NCBI GenBank assembly: GCA_036389395.1
Contig: DASVPY010000019.1
Coordinates: 1-64,000 of the forward strand
Reading direction: 5' to 3'
Source: QHXQ01 sp036389395
GTDB taxonomy: Bacteria; Acidobacteriota; Blastocatellia; Pyrinomonadales; Pyrinomonadaceae
Length of the DNA: 64,000 bases
Shown piece by piece: positions 1 to 7,090 of this stretch. Position 1 is the stretch's first letter, and each line of letters begins with the position of its first letter. Below the pieces are notes generated by a model. That model was not told where the DNA came from. It did no database searches and saw only the letters and a program-made list of their open reading frames with translations. A program made the translations under genes and the position numbers.

Positions 1-98
1 GAGCCAGAAGGCAGTAGAAGCCAGGAAGGGGGGCCGAAGATGAAAGGCCGGCCTTTCATCTTCGGCCCCCCTTCCTGGCTTCTACTGCCTTCTGGCTC
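1..98. repeat. Perfect 98-bp palindrome without a loop
   Basis: Bases 1-49 are the exact reverse complement of 50-98, with the axis inside AAAGGCCGGCCTTT. The arms contain GCCAGAAGGCAGTAGAAG, the same vocabulary as the CAGAAG-type hairpins elsewhere in the window. Downstream, at 99-164, runs of 7-nt units (CTCCTGC, CCTCCGC) continue. A loop-free palindrome touching the window edge may be real or may be an assembly fold-back. Confidence 0.9.
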
Positions 99-166
99 CT
101 GGCTCCTGACTCCTGCCTCCTGCCTCCTGCCTTCTTCATCCCTCCGCCCTCCGCCCTCCGCCCTTC

Positions 167-175
167 TGTTATAAT
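167..175 (+). promoter_or_regulatory. Extended -10 promoter upstream of the aldolase gene
   Basis: TGT followed by TATAAT (170-175) forms an extended -10 box at the end of the heptad-repeat tract. Transcription would begin near 182, only a few bases before the TTG start at 185, so the message would be almost leaderless. No convincing -35 box is visible within the repeat tract. Confidence 0.5.
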
Positions 176-184
176 GTCCGGGCT

Positions 185-1186
185 TTGACGCCGCAGCACG
201 ACACAGAGGGGCCGCGCGCCGCCGACAGCTTGCTCGACAAGCTGCGCGGCATCCTGCTCCCGTTCCCCACCCCGTTCACCGCCGCGGACGAACTTGATCT
301 CGCGGCCCTCGGCGCGAACCTCGCGCGCTGGCACGAGACGGGCGTAACGGGCTACGTCGCGCTCGGCTCGACGGGCGAGCGCGTGCATTTGGATGAGCGC
401 GAGTACGCGGCCGTCATCGAGGCGGCGCGCGCGGCCGTCCCGGCGTCGCACCTGCTCGTCGCGGGCGCGGGGCAACAGTCTCTGCGCCACACACACACCG
501 AAGCGCAACGCGCGGCCGAGGCGGGCGCGGACGCGCTGCTCGTCATCACGCCCCACTTCTACCGCCGCGCCATGACGCACGCCGCGCTCGTTGATTACTA
601 CGCGGCGGTCGCCGACCGCACGCCCGTGCCCGTCCTGCTCTACTCGATGCCGGAGCTGACCGGCGTCGCGCTCGCGCCCGAAACCGTCGCCGAGCTGGCC
701 CGCCACCCGAACATCGTCGGCGTCAAAGACAGCAGCGGCGACATCCTGAACTTCGCCGAGACCTTGCGGCTCGCGCCGCCCGGCTTCGCCGTCCTGACGG
801 GGAACGGCCCGCTGCTCTACGCCGCGCTCACGGCGGGCGCGACGGGCGCGATCCTCGCCGCCGGCTGCGCCGCGCCCCGCCTCGCCGTCGCCATCTTCGC
901 GGCCGTCGCGGCGGGCGAGCACGCGCGCGCCGTCCGCTTGCAGCAGGCGTTCACGCCGCTGGCGCGCGCCGTCACCGTGCGCTACGGCATCGGCGGGTTG
1001 AAGGCCGCGCTCGACCTGGCGGGCTACGCGGGCGGGCCGGTGCGCGCGCCCTTGCGAGCGCCGACCGCCGAGGCGCGCGCAGAGATTGCGCAACTTCTGC
1101 GCGCGGCGCTACGTTATACGGCCGGCGACGACGCGTCCGACAAAGACGAGGCCGCCGCGAGTCTCAGCGCCGGAGCGAACCTGTGA
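185..1186 (+). CDS. Dihydrodipicolinate synthase / N-acetylneuraminate lyase family aldolase
   Basis: A 333-residue class I aldolase of the DapA/NanA family. Visible hallmarks are the GSTGE carboxylate-binding motif (residues 61-65), the catalytic Tyr in YSMPELTG (Tyr153) and the Schiff-base Lys in VGVKDSSGD (Lys181). The YSMP version differs from the YNVP of true DapA. Together with the lone position next to bshC, this suggests a 4-hydroxy-2-oxoglutarate-aldolase-like or other 2-oxoacid aldolase rather than lysine synthesis; the substrate cannot be fixed from sequence. The start is TTG because no ATG or GTG fits the N-terminus. It overlaps bshC by 4 nt, so the two are probably translated together. 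Confidence 0.85.
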   Translation: MTPQHDTEGPRAADSLLDKLRGILLPFPTPFTAADELDLAALGANLARWHETGVTGYVALGSTGERVHLDEREYAAVIEAARAAVPASHLLVAGAGQQSLRHTHTEAQRAAEAGADALLVITPHFYRRAMTHAALVDYYAAVADRTPVPVLLYSMPELTGVALAPETVAELARHPNIVGVKDSSGDILNFAETLRLAPPGFAVLTGNGPLLYAALTAGATGAILAAGCAAPRLAVAIFAAVAAGEHARAVRLQQAFTPLARAVTVRYGIGGLKAALDLAGYAGGPVRAPLRAPTAEARAEIAQLLRAALRYTAGDDASDKDEAAASLSAGANL

Positions 1187-2871
1187 GCACCCCCGAAGCC
1201 GCCTGTTACAGCACGCCCGAAGAGGCGGGCTTGCACCTCGAACCGCTCTCGTTCGAGCGCGTCCCGCAACAGTCGCGGCTCTTCCTCGACTACCTGCGCG
1301 ACCCCGTGGCCCTGCGCACGTTCTACCCGAACGCCGTCCGCTTCCACCACGAACTGGCCGCGCGCGCTTCGGAAGTCCTCGCCGCGCACCAAGCGGATCG
1401 CGCCGCGCTCTGCGCCGCACTCGCCGCGCTCAACACAGACTGGGGCGCGGGCGCGGAGACGCTACAGAACGTCGAGCGTCTGCGCCAGCCCGATTCGGTC
1501 GCCGTCGTCTCCGGGCAACAGGTCGGACTCTTCACCGGCCCGCTCTACACGATCTACAAGGCGCTCTCGGCCGTTAAGCTCGCCGGCTGTTTGACGCAGC
1601 GCGGCACGGCGGCCGTGCCCGTCTTCTGGCTCGCCACCGAAGATCACGACTGGGCCGAGGTGCAGGCGGCCGAGGTCATCGCCTGCGACGGGCGGCTCGC
1701 ACGCGTCCAACTGCCCGACGACCTGCACACAGAAGGTCAACCCGTGGGCGGCGTCGTGCTCGACGAACGCGTTAACGAAATCGTCGGCCGCCTGCTCGAC
1801 GTGCTGCCGTCGAGCGAGTTCAGCGACGACCTCGCGGCGCTCGTGCGCGACGCCTACGCTGCGGGGCGCACCTACGGCGCGGCCTTCGCGCGGCTCATGT
1901 CCGCGCTCACGCGCCGCCACGGTCTCGTCCTGCTCGACCCGCTCGACGCGCGCCTCAAGCGACTCGCCGCGCCGCTCTACGCCGCGGCCGCGCGCCGCGC
2001 GCCCGACATCGCCCACGCCATCGAAGCCCGCAGCCGCGCGCTCGAACAGGCCGGCTACCACGCGCAGGTACACGCCACGGCCGACGCCTTCCCGCTCTTC
2101 ATCCACCTCGACGGCGCGCGCCACGCGCTCACGCGCACCGCCGCCGGCCGCTACCGCGCCAAGGGCGCGAACGTGGACGCCGAGTACACCGCCGAAGAAC
2201 TCGCCGCGCGCGCCGAGCAAGACCCCGAATCCTTCAGCCCCAACGTGACGTTGCGCGCCGTCGTGCAGGACTACTTGCTCCCCACGGTCGCCTACTTCGG
2301 CGGCGCGGCCGAGATCGCCTACTTCGCGCAGACGGCCGAAGCCTACCGCGTGCTCGCGCGCCCCGTCACGCCGATCCTGCACCGCGCGAGTCTGACCTTC
2401 GTCGAGCGGCGCGCCGCGCGCACGCTCGCGCGCTACGGCTTGAAGCTCGCGGACTTCTTCGCCGGCCTGGACGCCGTCGAGGCGCGCGTCGTCGAAGAGC
2501 ACCTGGGCGCGGAGCAGGCGCAGGCCTTCGCCCGCACGGAAGACGCGATCCAGCGCGCGCTCGCAGACCTCGGGCAACAACTGCGCGACTTCGACCCGAC
2601 GCTCGCCGACGCGCTCGGCAAGGGCGAGCAGAAGATCAAACATCAACTCGCGGGGCTGCGCACGCGCTTCCACCGCGCGCAGCTCGCGCGCGACCGCGCC
2701 GCGCACCGGCAGCTCGAACGCGCCGCCACCGCCCTCTACCCGAACCGCGCGCTGCAAGAGCGGCACGTCAACATCACGAGCCTGCTCGCCCGCCACGGGC
2801 GCTACTGTCTCGACTGGATTTACGACGCCATAGACCTCGGCTCCGTCGATCACCAGCTCGTCTATCTGTAG
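1183..2871 (+). CDS. bshC: Putative cysteine ligase BshC, bacillithiol biosynthesis
   Basis: 562 residues, close to the usual ~540 of BshC, the enzyme thought to add cysteine to glucosaminyl-malate in the last step of bacillithiol synthesis. Family signatures are SGQQVGLFTGPLYT (residues 110-123), PVFWLATEDHDW (146-157) and the C-terminal coiled-coil region rich in Arg/Ala/Glu. The GTG start overlaps the stop of the upstream aldolase gene. bshA and bshB are not in the window. Downstream, after a hairpin of GATTTTT-type heptads, comes mutL. Confidence 0.93.
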   Translation: MSTPEAACYSTPEEAGLHLEPLSFERVPQQSRLFLDYLRDPVALRTFYPNAVRFHHELAARASEVLAAHQADRAALCAALAALNTDWGAGAETLQNVERLRQPDSVAVVSGQQVGLFTGPLYTIYKALSAVKLAGCLTQRGTAAVPVFWLATEDHDWAEVQAAEVIACDGRLARVQLPDDLHTEGQPVGGVVLDERVNEIVGRLLDVLPSSEFSDDLAALVRDAYAAGRTYGAAFARLMSALTRRHGLVLLDPLDARLKRLAAPLYAAAARRAPDIAHAIEARSRALEQAGYHAQVHATADAFPLFIHLDGARHALTRTAAGRYRAKGANVDAEYTAEELAARAEQDPESFSPNVTLRAVVQDYLLPTVAYFGGAAEIAYFAQTAEAYRVLARPVTPILHRASLTFVERRAARTLARYGLKLADFFAGLDAVEARVVEEHLGAEQAQAFARTEDAIQRALADLGQQLRDFDPTLADALGKGEQKIKHQLAGLRTRFHRAQLARDRAAHRQLERAATALYPNRALQERHVNITSLLARHGRYCLDWIYDAIDLGSVDHQLVYL

Positions 2872-2975
2872 ATTTTTGATTTGCGATTTCTGATTTTCAC
2901 TCGTCTCCATCCGCGTAGCGCGACGCTGCCGCGTCATAACCAAAACTGCAAATCAAAAATCGCAAATCAAAAATC
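2870..2975. repeat. Intergenic hairpin, GATTTTT heptad type
   Basis: The left arm (2870-2897) is built from GATTTTT, GATTTGC and GATTTCT units. The right arm (2941-2975) is its near-complement, and about 45 nt of GC-rich loop lies between them. It starts inside the bshC stop region and ends 12 nt before the mutL ATG. The AT-rich arms contrast sharply with the surrounding GC-rich sequence. Confidence 0.85.
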
Positions 2976-2987
2976 TAAAGTCTGCTC

Positions 2988-4997
2988 ATGTCAATCATCC
3001 GCGTCCTCTCCGACCAGCTTGTGAACCAGATCGCCGCGGGCGAGGTGGTGGAGCGCCCGGCCTCGGTGGCGAAGGAGTTGGTCGAGAACGCGATTGACGC
3101 GGGCGCGCGGCGCATCGAGGTGGACGTGGAGGCGGGCGGGCGGCGTCTGCTGCGCGTGGCGGACGACGGCTGCGGCATGACGCGCGACGACGCGCTGCTC
3201 GCCTTCGAGCGCCACGCGACCTCGAAGATCGCGCGCGCCGAAGACCTCGACGCCATCGGCACGCTCGGCTTCCGCGGCGAGGCGCTCGCCTCCATCGCCT
3301 CGGTCGCGCGCGTCGAACTGTTGACGCAGACCGGGGACGAGCCTGAAGCGACGCGCGTGCTCATCGAGGGCGGGCGGATGCGCGACGTGTCGGCGGCCGC
3401 GCGCCCGCGCGGCACGACGCTCACGGTGCGCGATCTCTTCTTCAACGTGCCCGCGCGCCGCAAGTTCCTCCGCTCCGAGGCCACCGAGAGCTTCCACCTC
3501 ACGAACCTCGTCACGCACTACGCGCTGGCGCACCCGGAGAGCGCTTTCGTCTTGACGAACAACGGGCGCGAGACCTTGCGCGCCGCGCCCGCCGCCGACC
3601 TGCGCGAGCGCGCGTACCAGATTTTCGGCGCGGAGTTTTTGTCGGGGCTGCTGCCCTTGAACGCGGGGCACGCGCAGGTGGCGCGCGTGCGCGGCTACGT
3701 CTCCGCGCCGCGCGAACGGCGCACGACGCGCGACGCGCAATACCTCTTCGTCAACGGCCGCTTCGTCCGCGACCGCCTGCTCGCGCGCGCGCTCACCGAA
3801 GGCTACCGCACGGTGCTCCCGCACGGCGTCTACCCGGCCGCGCTGCTGTTCCTCGACGTGCCGCTCGAAGAGGTGGACGTGAACGTCCACCCGGCGAAGA
3901 CCGAGGTGCGCTTCCGCCGCGCCGCGGCCGTCGCCGACGCGGTGCGCGAAGGCGTCCGCGCCGCCCTCGCCGCCGCCGGCTACCTCCGCCGCGCAGCGCC
4001 CGCGCCAGAGTTCGACGACGCGCCCGCGCGGCCGACGATGAGAGACTCGCTGGCAGACGCAAGAGACGCACTGACCGAAGCCCCGGCCCGCGAGACGGAC
4101 GCAAGTGACGATGCGCGTGTGGCAACGCCCGCGCGCGTCGCGCCACGACCGCGACAAGAGGCCATCGAGTTCGGCTTCGCGCCGCCGCCCGCGGAGTTCG
4201 CTTTGCATGAAGGACGCGCCGCGACGGCGCGCGGCGACGAGCGCAACGGGCGACACGCACCGTCAGTCGTCGAGTCAGACACGCCGTCAGTCGTCGAGCC
4301 GGCCGCGCCTGAGAACGGAGCTAGTTCGCGCGCCGAGGACGAGGCCGGCGCGCGCGCCGCGCTGCCGCCGCTCAACTCGATTGCGGGCGCGCTGCACGCG
4401 ATCCCGGTCGCCGCCGTGCGGCACGACATACGCCCGCTTTATCAACTCGAAGAGAGCTACATCGTCGCGGCCGACGGCGAGGGCTTGCTGCTCATCGATC
4501 AACACGCGGCGCACGAGCGCGTGCTCTTCGACAAGTACCGCGCGCTCGAACAGGCGCGCGCGCCCGAAGCGCAACAACTCCTCGTGCCCGAAACGTTCGA
4601 CCTGACGCCCGCGCAGGCCGCGGCCTTCGACGCGGTCGCCGCCGAGCTAGAGGCTTACGGCTTCGGCCTGCTGCGGCTGTCGGGGCGCACGGTCGGCGTC
4701 GGGGCCGTACCGGCCGATCTGCCGGCGGCCGAGGTGCGCAACCTGCTGACGGAAGTCCTCGACGCGGTGGACGCGGAGCGGCGCGGGCGCACGCGCGAGA
4801 CCTTGCGCGAGCGCGTCGCCGCGTCGCTCGCCTGTCACGCCGCCGTCAAGGTCAACATGCCGCTCGCCTACGAGAAGATGTGCTGGCTGATCGACCGCCT
4901 GCTGCTGACCTCTTCGCCCACCACCTGCCCGCACGGGCGGCCCGCCGTGCTGCGCCTCGCCACCCGCGACATCGAGCGCGGCTTCCACCGACCGTAA
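2988..4997 (+). CDS. mutL: DNA mismatch repair protein MutL
   Basis: 669 residues. The N-terminal GHKL ATPase shows ELVENAIDAGA (30-40), DDGCGM (59-64) and GFRGEAL (94-100). A low-complexity Ala/Arg/Glu linker spans roughly 330-450, and the C-terminal dimerisation domain follows. That domain contains DQHAAHERVLFD near residue 504, ACHAAVK, and CPHGRP near 647. This resembles the metal-dependent nicking-endonuclease motif DQHAxxExxxxE of MutLs from bacteria without MutH, but the final Glu is Asp here. It coordinates MutS recognition with strand incision. The ATG start directly follows the hairpin element. It is followed by three 24-nt direct repeats and a terminator-like stem. Confidence 0.95.
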   Translation: MSIIRVLSDQLVNQIAAGEVVERPASVAKELVENAIDAGARRIEVDVEAGGRRLLRVADDGCGMTRDDALLAFERHATSKIARAEDLDAIGTLGFRGEALASIASVARVELLTQTGDEPEATRVLIEGGRMRDVSAAARPRGTTLTVRDLFFNVPARRKFLRSEATESFHLTNLVTHYALAHPESAFVLTNNGRETLRAAPAADLRERAYQIFGAEFLSGLLPLNAGHAQVARVRGYVSAPRERRTTRDAQYLFVNGRFVRDRLLARALTEGYRTVLPHGVYPAALLFLDVPLEEVDVNVHPAKTEVRFRRAAAVADAVREGVRAALAAAGYLRRAAPAPEFDDAPARPTMRDSLADARDALTEAPARETDASDDARVATPARVAPRPRQEAIEFGFAPPPAEFALHEGRAATARGDERNGRHAPSVVESDTPSVVEPAAPENGASSRAEDEAGARAALPPLNSIAGALHAIPVAAVRHDIRPLYQLEESYIVAADGEGLLLIDQHAAHERVLFDKYRALEQARAPEAQQLLVPETFDLTPAQAAAFDAVAAELEAYGFGLLRLSGRTVGVGAVPADLPAAEVRNLLTEVLDAVDAERRGRTRETLRERVAASLACHAAVKVNMPLAYEKMCWLIDRLLLTSSPTTCPHGRPAVLRLATRDIERGFHRP

Positions 4998-5069
4998 GAC
5001 GGTTGACCGCGAAGACGACGAGACGGTTGACTGCAAAGACGACAAGACTGTCGACCACAAAGACGACGG
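4998..5069 (+). repeat. Three 24-nt direct repeats after mutL
   Basis: Three consecutive 24-nt units (4998-5021, 5022-5045, 5046-5069) start with GACGGTTGAC or GACTGTCGAC and end with AAAGACGACRR. They begin one base after the mutL stop. The units differ by a few substitutions, so they are not freshly duplicated. No function is evident. Confidence 0.8.
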
Positions 5070-5103
5070 CGCGGCGCAGAGGAGAGAGTTGCGCCGCGCC
5101 GTC
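5065..5103 (+). terminator. Terminator-like hairpin downstream of mutL
   Basis: A perfect 14-bp stem (5065-5078 with 5090-5103, GACGGCGCGGCGCA) encloses an 11-nt loop. The T-tract is weak (TTGTGCG), so it may act as a convergent end between mutL and the minus-strand gene ending at 5123 rather than as a classical intrinsic terminator. Confidence 0.55.
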
Positions 5104-5122
5104 TTGTGCGTTGCCTGGTTGG

Positions 5123-5476
5123 TCAGTTGCGATCCTGGCCGTCGTGCTTCTGGCGGTAGATGTCGCGGCTCGAATGGTTGAGCGAGCGTTCCAAACGTAG
5201 GCGCTCGCGCGCGGTCAACTCGCCGCCGCTGCGGCGCGCGTAAGCCTCGTAGACCCTGATCCGGGCCTGCTCGGCCTCTAAGCGCGCGGCCTCGGCGCGC
5301 GTCAACTCGCCGCTGCGCACGCCCGCTCGGATGCGCTCCTGCTGCCGGTGCTCGCGCGCGTTGATGCCGCGCGGGCGGCAGCGCTCCGCGCGCGTCTGCG
5401 CCGCCGCCGACAGCGGCAGCGCGAGCGCCGCGACGACGGTCGCCGCGGCCACGAATCTAGCTAAGGTCGCTCTCAT
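5123..5476 (-). CDS. Small secreted helical protein of unknown function
   Basis: 117 residues. A clear signal peptide (Arg, then a hydrophobic AAATVVAALALPLSAAA stretch) is followed by a charged mature region. Two related segments, SGELTRAEAARLEAEQ and GGELTARERLRLERSL, look like a tandem helical motif, and the C-terminus ends with NHSSRDIYRQKHD. The ATG at 5476 was chosen because GGAGAG lies just upstream; an in-frame start 21 nt further up has no such site. I recognise the general look of small periplasmic acidobacterial and proteobacterial proteins but cannot assign a function. Confidence 0.75.
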   Translation of the reverse strand: MRATLARFVAAATVVAALALPLSAAAQTRAERCRPRGINAREHRQQERIRAGVRSGELTRAEAARLEAEQARIRVYEAYARRSGGELTARERLRLERSLNHSSRDIYRQKHDGQDRN

Positions 5477-5562
5477 CTCTTTCTCTCCTCGTGTCAAAGA
5501 TGCGGCTCACCAACGGAGCCACAATCTTTGACGAACGACGCGCGGCCGCGGCCGAAAAAAAA

Positions 5563-5697
5563 CAGATGTCAGATGTCAGATGTCAGTGTTCGTTCAAAGT
5601 TCAAGGTTCAAAGTTCAACGTTAGCCGCAGACCGAACCTTGAACGTTGAACGTTGAACCTTGAACACTTAACTAACATCTAACATCTAACATCTAGC
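5563..5697. repeat. Nested double hairpin, GATGTCA and GTTCAAG types
   Basis: The outer arms are GATGTCA repeats (5563-5586) against AACATCT repeats (5674-5695). The inner arms are GTTCAAR units (5591-5620) against their complement (5634-5666). Two different heptad vocabularies are therefore nested in one structure. It ends three bases before the HAD gene stop, so it is the 3' end of that minus-strand transcript. Confidence 0.85.
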
Positions 5698-5699
5698 CT

Positions 5700-6515
5700 C
5701 TACAGTTTTGCGAGCGTGCGGAGGAGGGCGGCGGTGTCGGTGAGGTCGGGGAGGAGTGCGTCGGGGTGGTGGGGGCGCAGCGCGTCGGGCGGGTAGCTGC
5801 GGCCGGTGGCGACGGCGACGACGCGCGCGCCGAAGTGGCGGGCGCAGGCGATGTCGTTCGGCGTGTCGCCGATGACGATGAACTGCGCGGGCGCGAGTTC
5901 GAGTTGCAAGTGTTGGTTGATGCGCGCGGCGGCGAGGGCGGGCAGTTCGCGGCGGTCGTGTGCGTCGTCGCCGTACGCGCCGGGCAGTTGGAAGAAGTCG
6001 GCGAGGCCGACGAGGCGGAGCTTCAAGTGGGCGGCGCGCTCGACGTTGCCGGTCAAGAGGGCGTTGCGGTAGCGCGGGTGCGCGGCGCAGGCCGCGAGCG
6101 CGGCGCGCGCGCCCGCGAGCGGCACGTAGAGCTGTTCGCGCGTCGTGAGCCGTTCGAGTTCGGCGCAGTAGTGACCGCACAACTCGACGCGGCGCGCGCG
6201 TATCTGTTCGGGCGTGACGCCCTCGTCGCGCAGCGCCTCGGCCGCGATCTGCAAGTCGGTCATGCCGGAGACGGACAACTCCGCGAGCCGGCCCGCCGTG
6301 CCGAAGACGCGCTCCAGGGCCGGGCGCGTGTAGTCAATGAACGCCCCCTGCCGCACCGACCGCACCAGCGTCCCGTCAATGTCCCACAGCAGGATGCGAA
6401 GGGCTGAGGGCTGAGGGCTGAGGGCTGAATCGGGAGCGGACTGCGCGTCGCTCGCCGCTTCGACCGACAAGACTTGCGCGTCACTCGCGGCACTCAGTTC
6501 TTGTTCATCCCTCAT
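5700..6515 (-). CDS. HAD-superfamily hydrolase (phosphoglycolate-phosphatase-like)
   Basis: Up to 271 residues. HAD motif I is WDIDGTLV (nucleophile Asp), motif II is the LLTGN segment, and motif IV is FIVIGDTPNDIACA. The helical cap between motifs I and II fits the PGP/beta-phosphoglucomutase subgroup; the substrate is unknown. The N-terminal ~40 residues before the nucleophile are unusual. They include SALSPQPSALR, which is translated from a GGCTGAG heptad array at 6405-6432, so the true start is uncertain and could lie closer to motif I. It lies 17 nt downstream of the biotin-carrier gene, probably in the same transcript. Confidence 0.82.
   Translation of the reverse strand: MRDEQELSAASDAQVLSVEAASDAQSAPDSALSPQPSALRILLWDIDGTLVRSVRQGAFIDYTRPALERVFGTAGRLAELSVSGMTDLQIAAEALRDEGVTPEQIRARRVELCGHYCAELERLTTREQLYVPLAGARAALAACAAHPRYRNALLTGNVERAAHLKLRLVGLADFFQLPGAYGDDAHDRRELPALAAARINQHLQLELAPAQFIVIGDTPNDIACARHFGARVVAVATGRSYPPDALRPHHPDALLPDLTDTAALLRTLAKL
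6405..6432. repeat. GGCTGAG heptad tandem array inside a coding region
   Basis: Four near-perfect 7-nt units (AGGGCTG) lie inside the 5' part of the HAD hydrolase frame. A related heptad tract (CATCCCT, CATCCTT) sits at 6509-6534 around its start codon and is roughly complementary, so the two may pair in the message. Confidence 0.7.
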
Positions 6516-6532
6516 CCTTCAGCCCTCATCCC

Positions 6533-7039
6533 TTACTCGACTACGACGAGCACGTCGCCGGCGTTGACGGTCGTGCCGGGCTGCGCGTGGACTTCGATGA
6601 CCGTGCCGGTCTTGGGCGCTTTGAGTTCGTTCTGCATCTTCATGGCTTCGACGACGAGCAGGGCGTCGCCGGCTTCGACGTGTGCGCCCGCTTCGACGAG
6701 CACGCGGACGACCTTGCCGGGCATGGCGGCCGTGAGCGACGCGCGCCCGGCCCCTGCGCCGCCCGCGCTGTGCGCGTGGCTGAGTCGTTTGGGGTCGCGC
6801 AGGGCTACTTGAAAGTGTTGCTGACCGACCGTCACTGTACGCGCGGCGTCGCTCGCGGCGGCGTCGTCCACGCGACACTCGTAGACGTGCCCGCCGAGTT
6901 GCAGGAGGTACACGCCCGGCTCAAGCACGCGGGCCGTCAACTCATAGCGCCGCCCGTCCACGGCGGCGGCCACGCGCGCGCCGTCGCGCGTCAGTTCCAG
7001 CGCGTGCTCCGCGCCGTCAAGCTCGGCCATCAGCTTCAT
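6533..7039 (-). CDS. Biotin carboxyl carrier subunit of an acyl-CoA carboxylase
   Basis: 168 residues. The C-terminal biotinyl domain has the canonical acceptor motif VVEAMKMQNEL, the middle Lys being biotinylated, followed by a typical PGTTVNAGDVLVVVE end. The N-terminal ~90 residues form a separate beta-rich domain like that of propionyl/acetyl-CoA carboxylase carrier subunits. GAAGGACG precedes the ATG. The gene lies 51 nt after accC on the same strand, so carrier and carboxylase subunits are co-expressed. No carboxyltransferase gene is in the window, so the acyl-CoA substrate remains open; the methylmalonyl-CoA mutase at 33 kb makes propionyl-CoA possible. Confidence 0.9.
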   Translation of the reverse strand: MKLMAELDGAEHALELTRDGARVAAAVDGRRYELTARVLEPGVYLLQLGGHVYECRVDDAAASDAARTVTVGQQHFQVALRDPKRLSHAHSAGGAGAGRASLTAAMPGKVVRVLVEAGAHVEAGDALLVVEAMKMQNELKAPKTGTVIEVHAQPGTTVNAGDVLVVVE

Positions 7040-7090
7040 GCGTCGTCCTTCAGTCGTCGTCCTGCGCGCGTTATGCTCGCGCCGCGTTAG

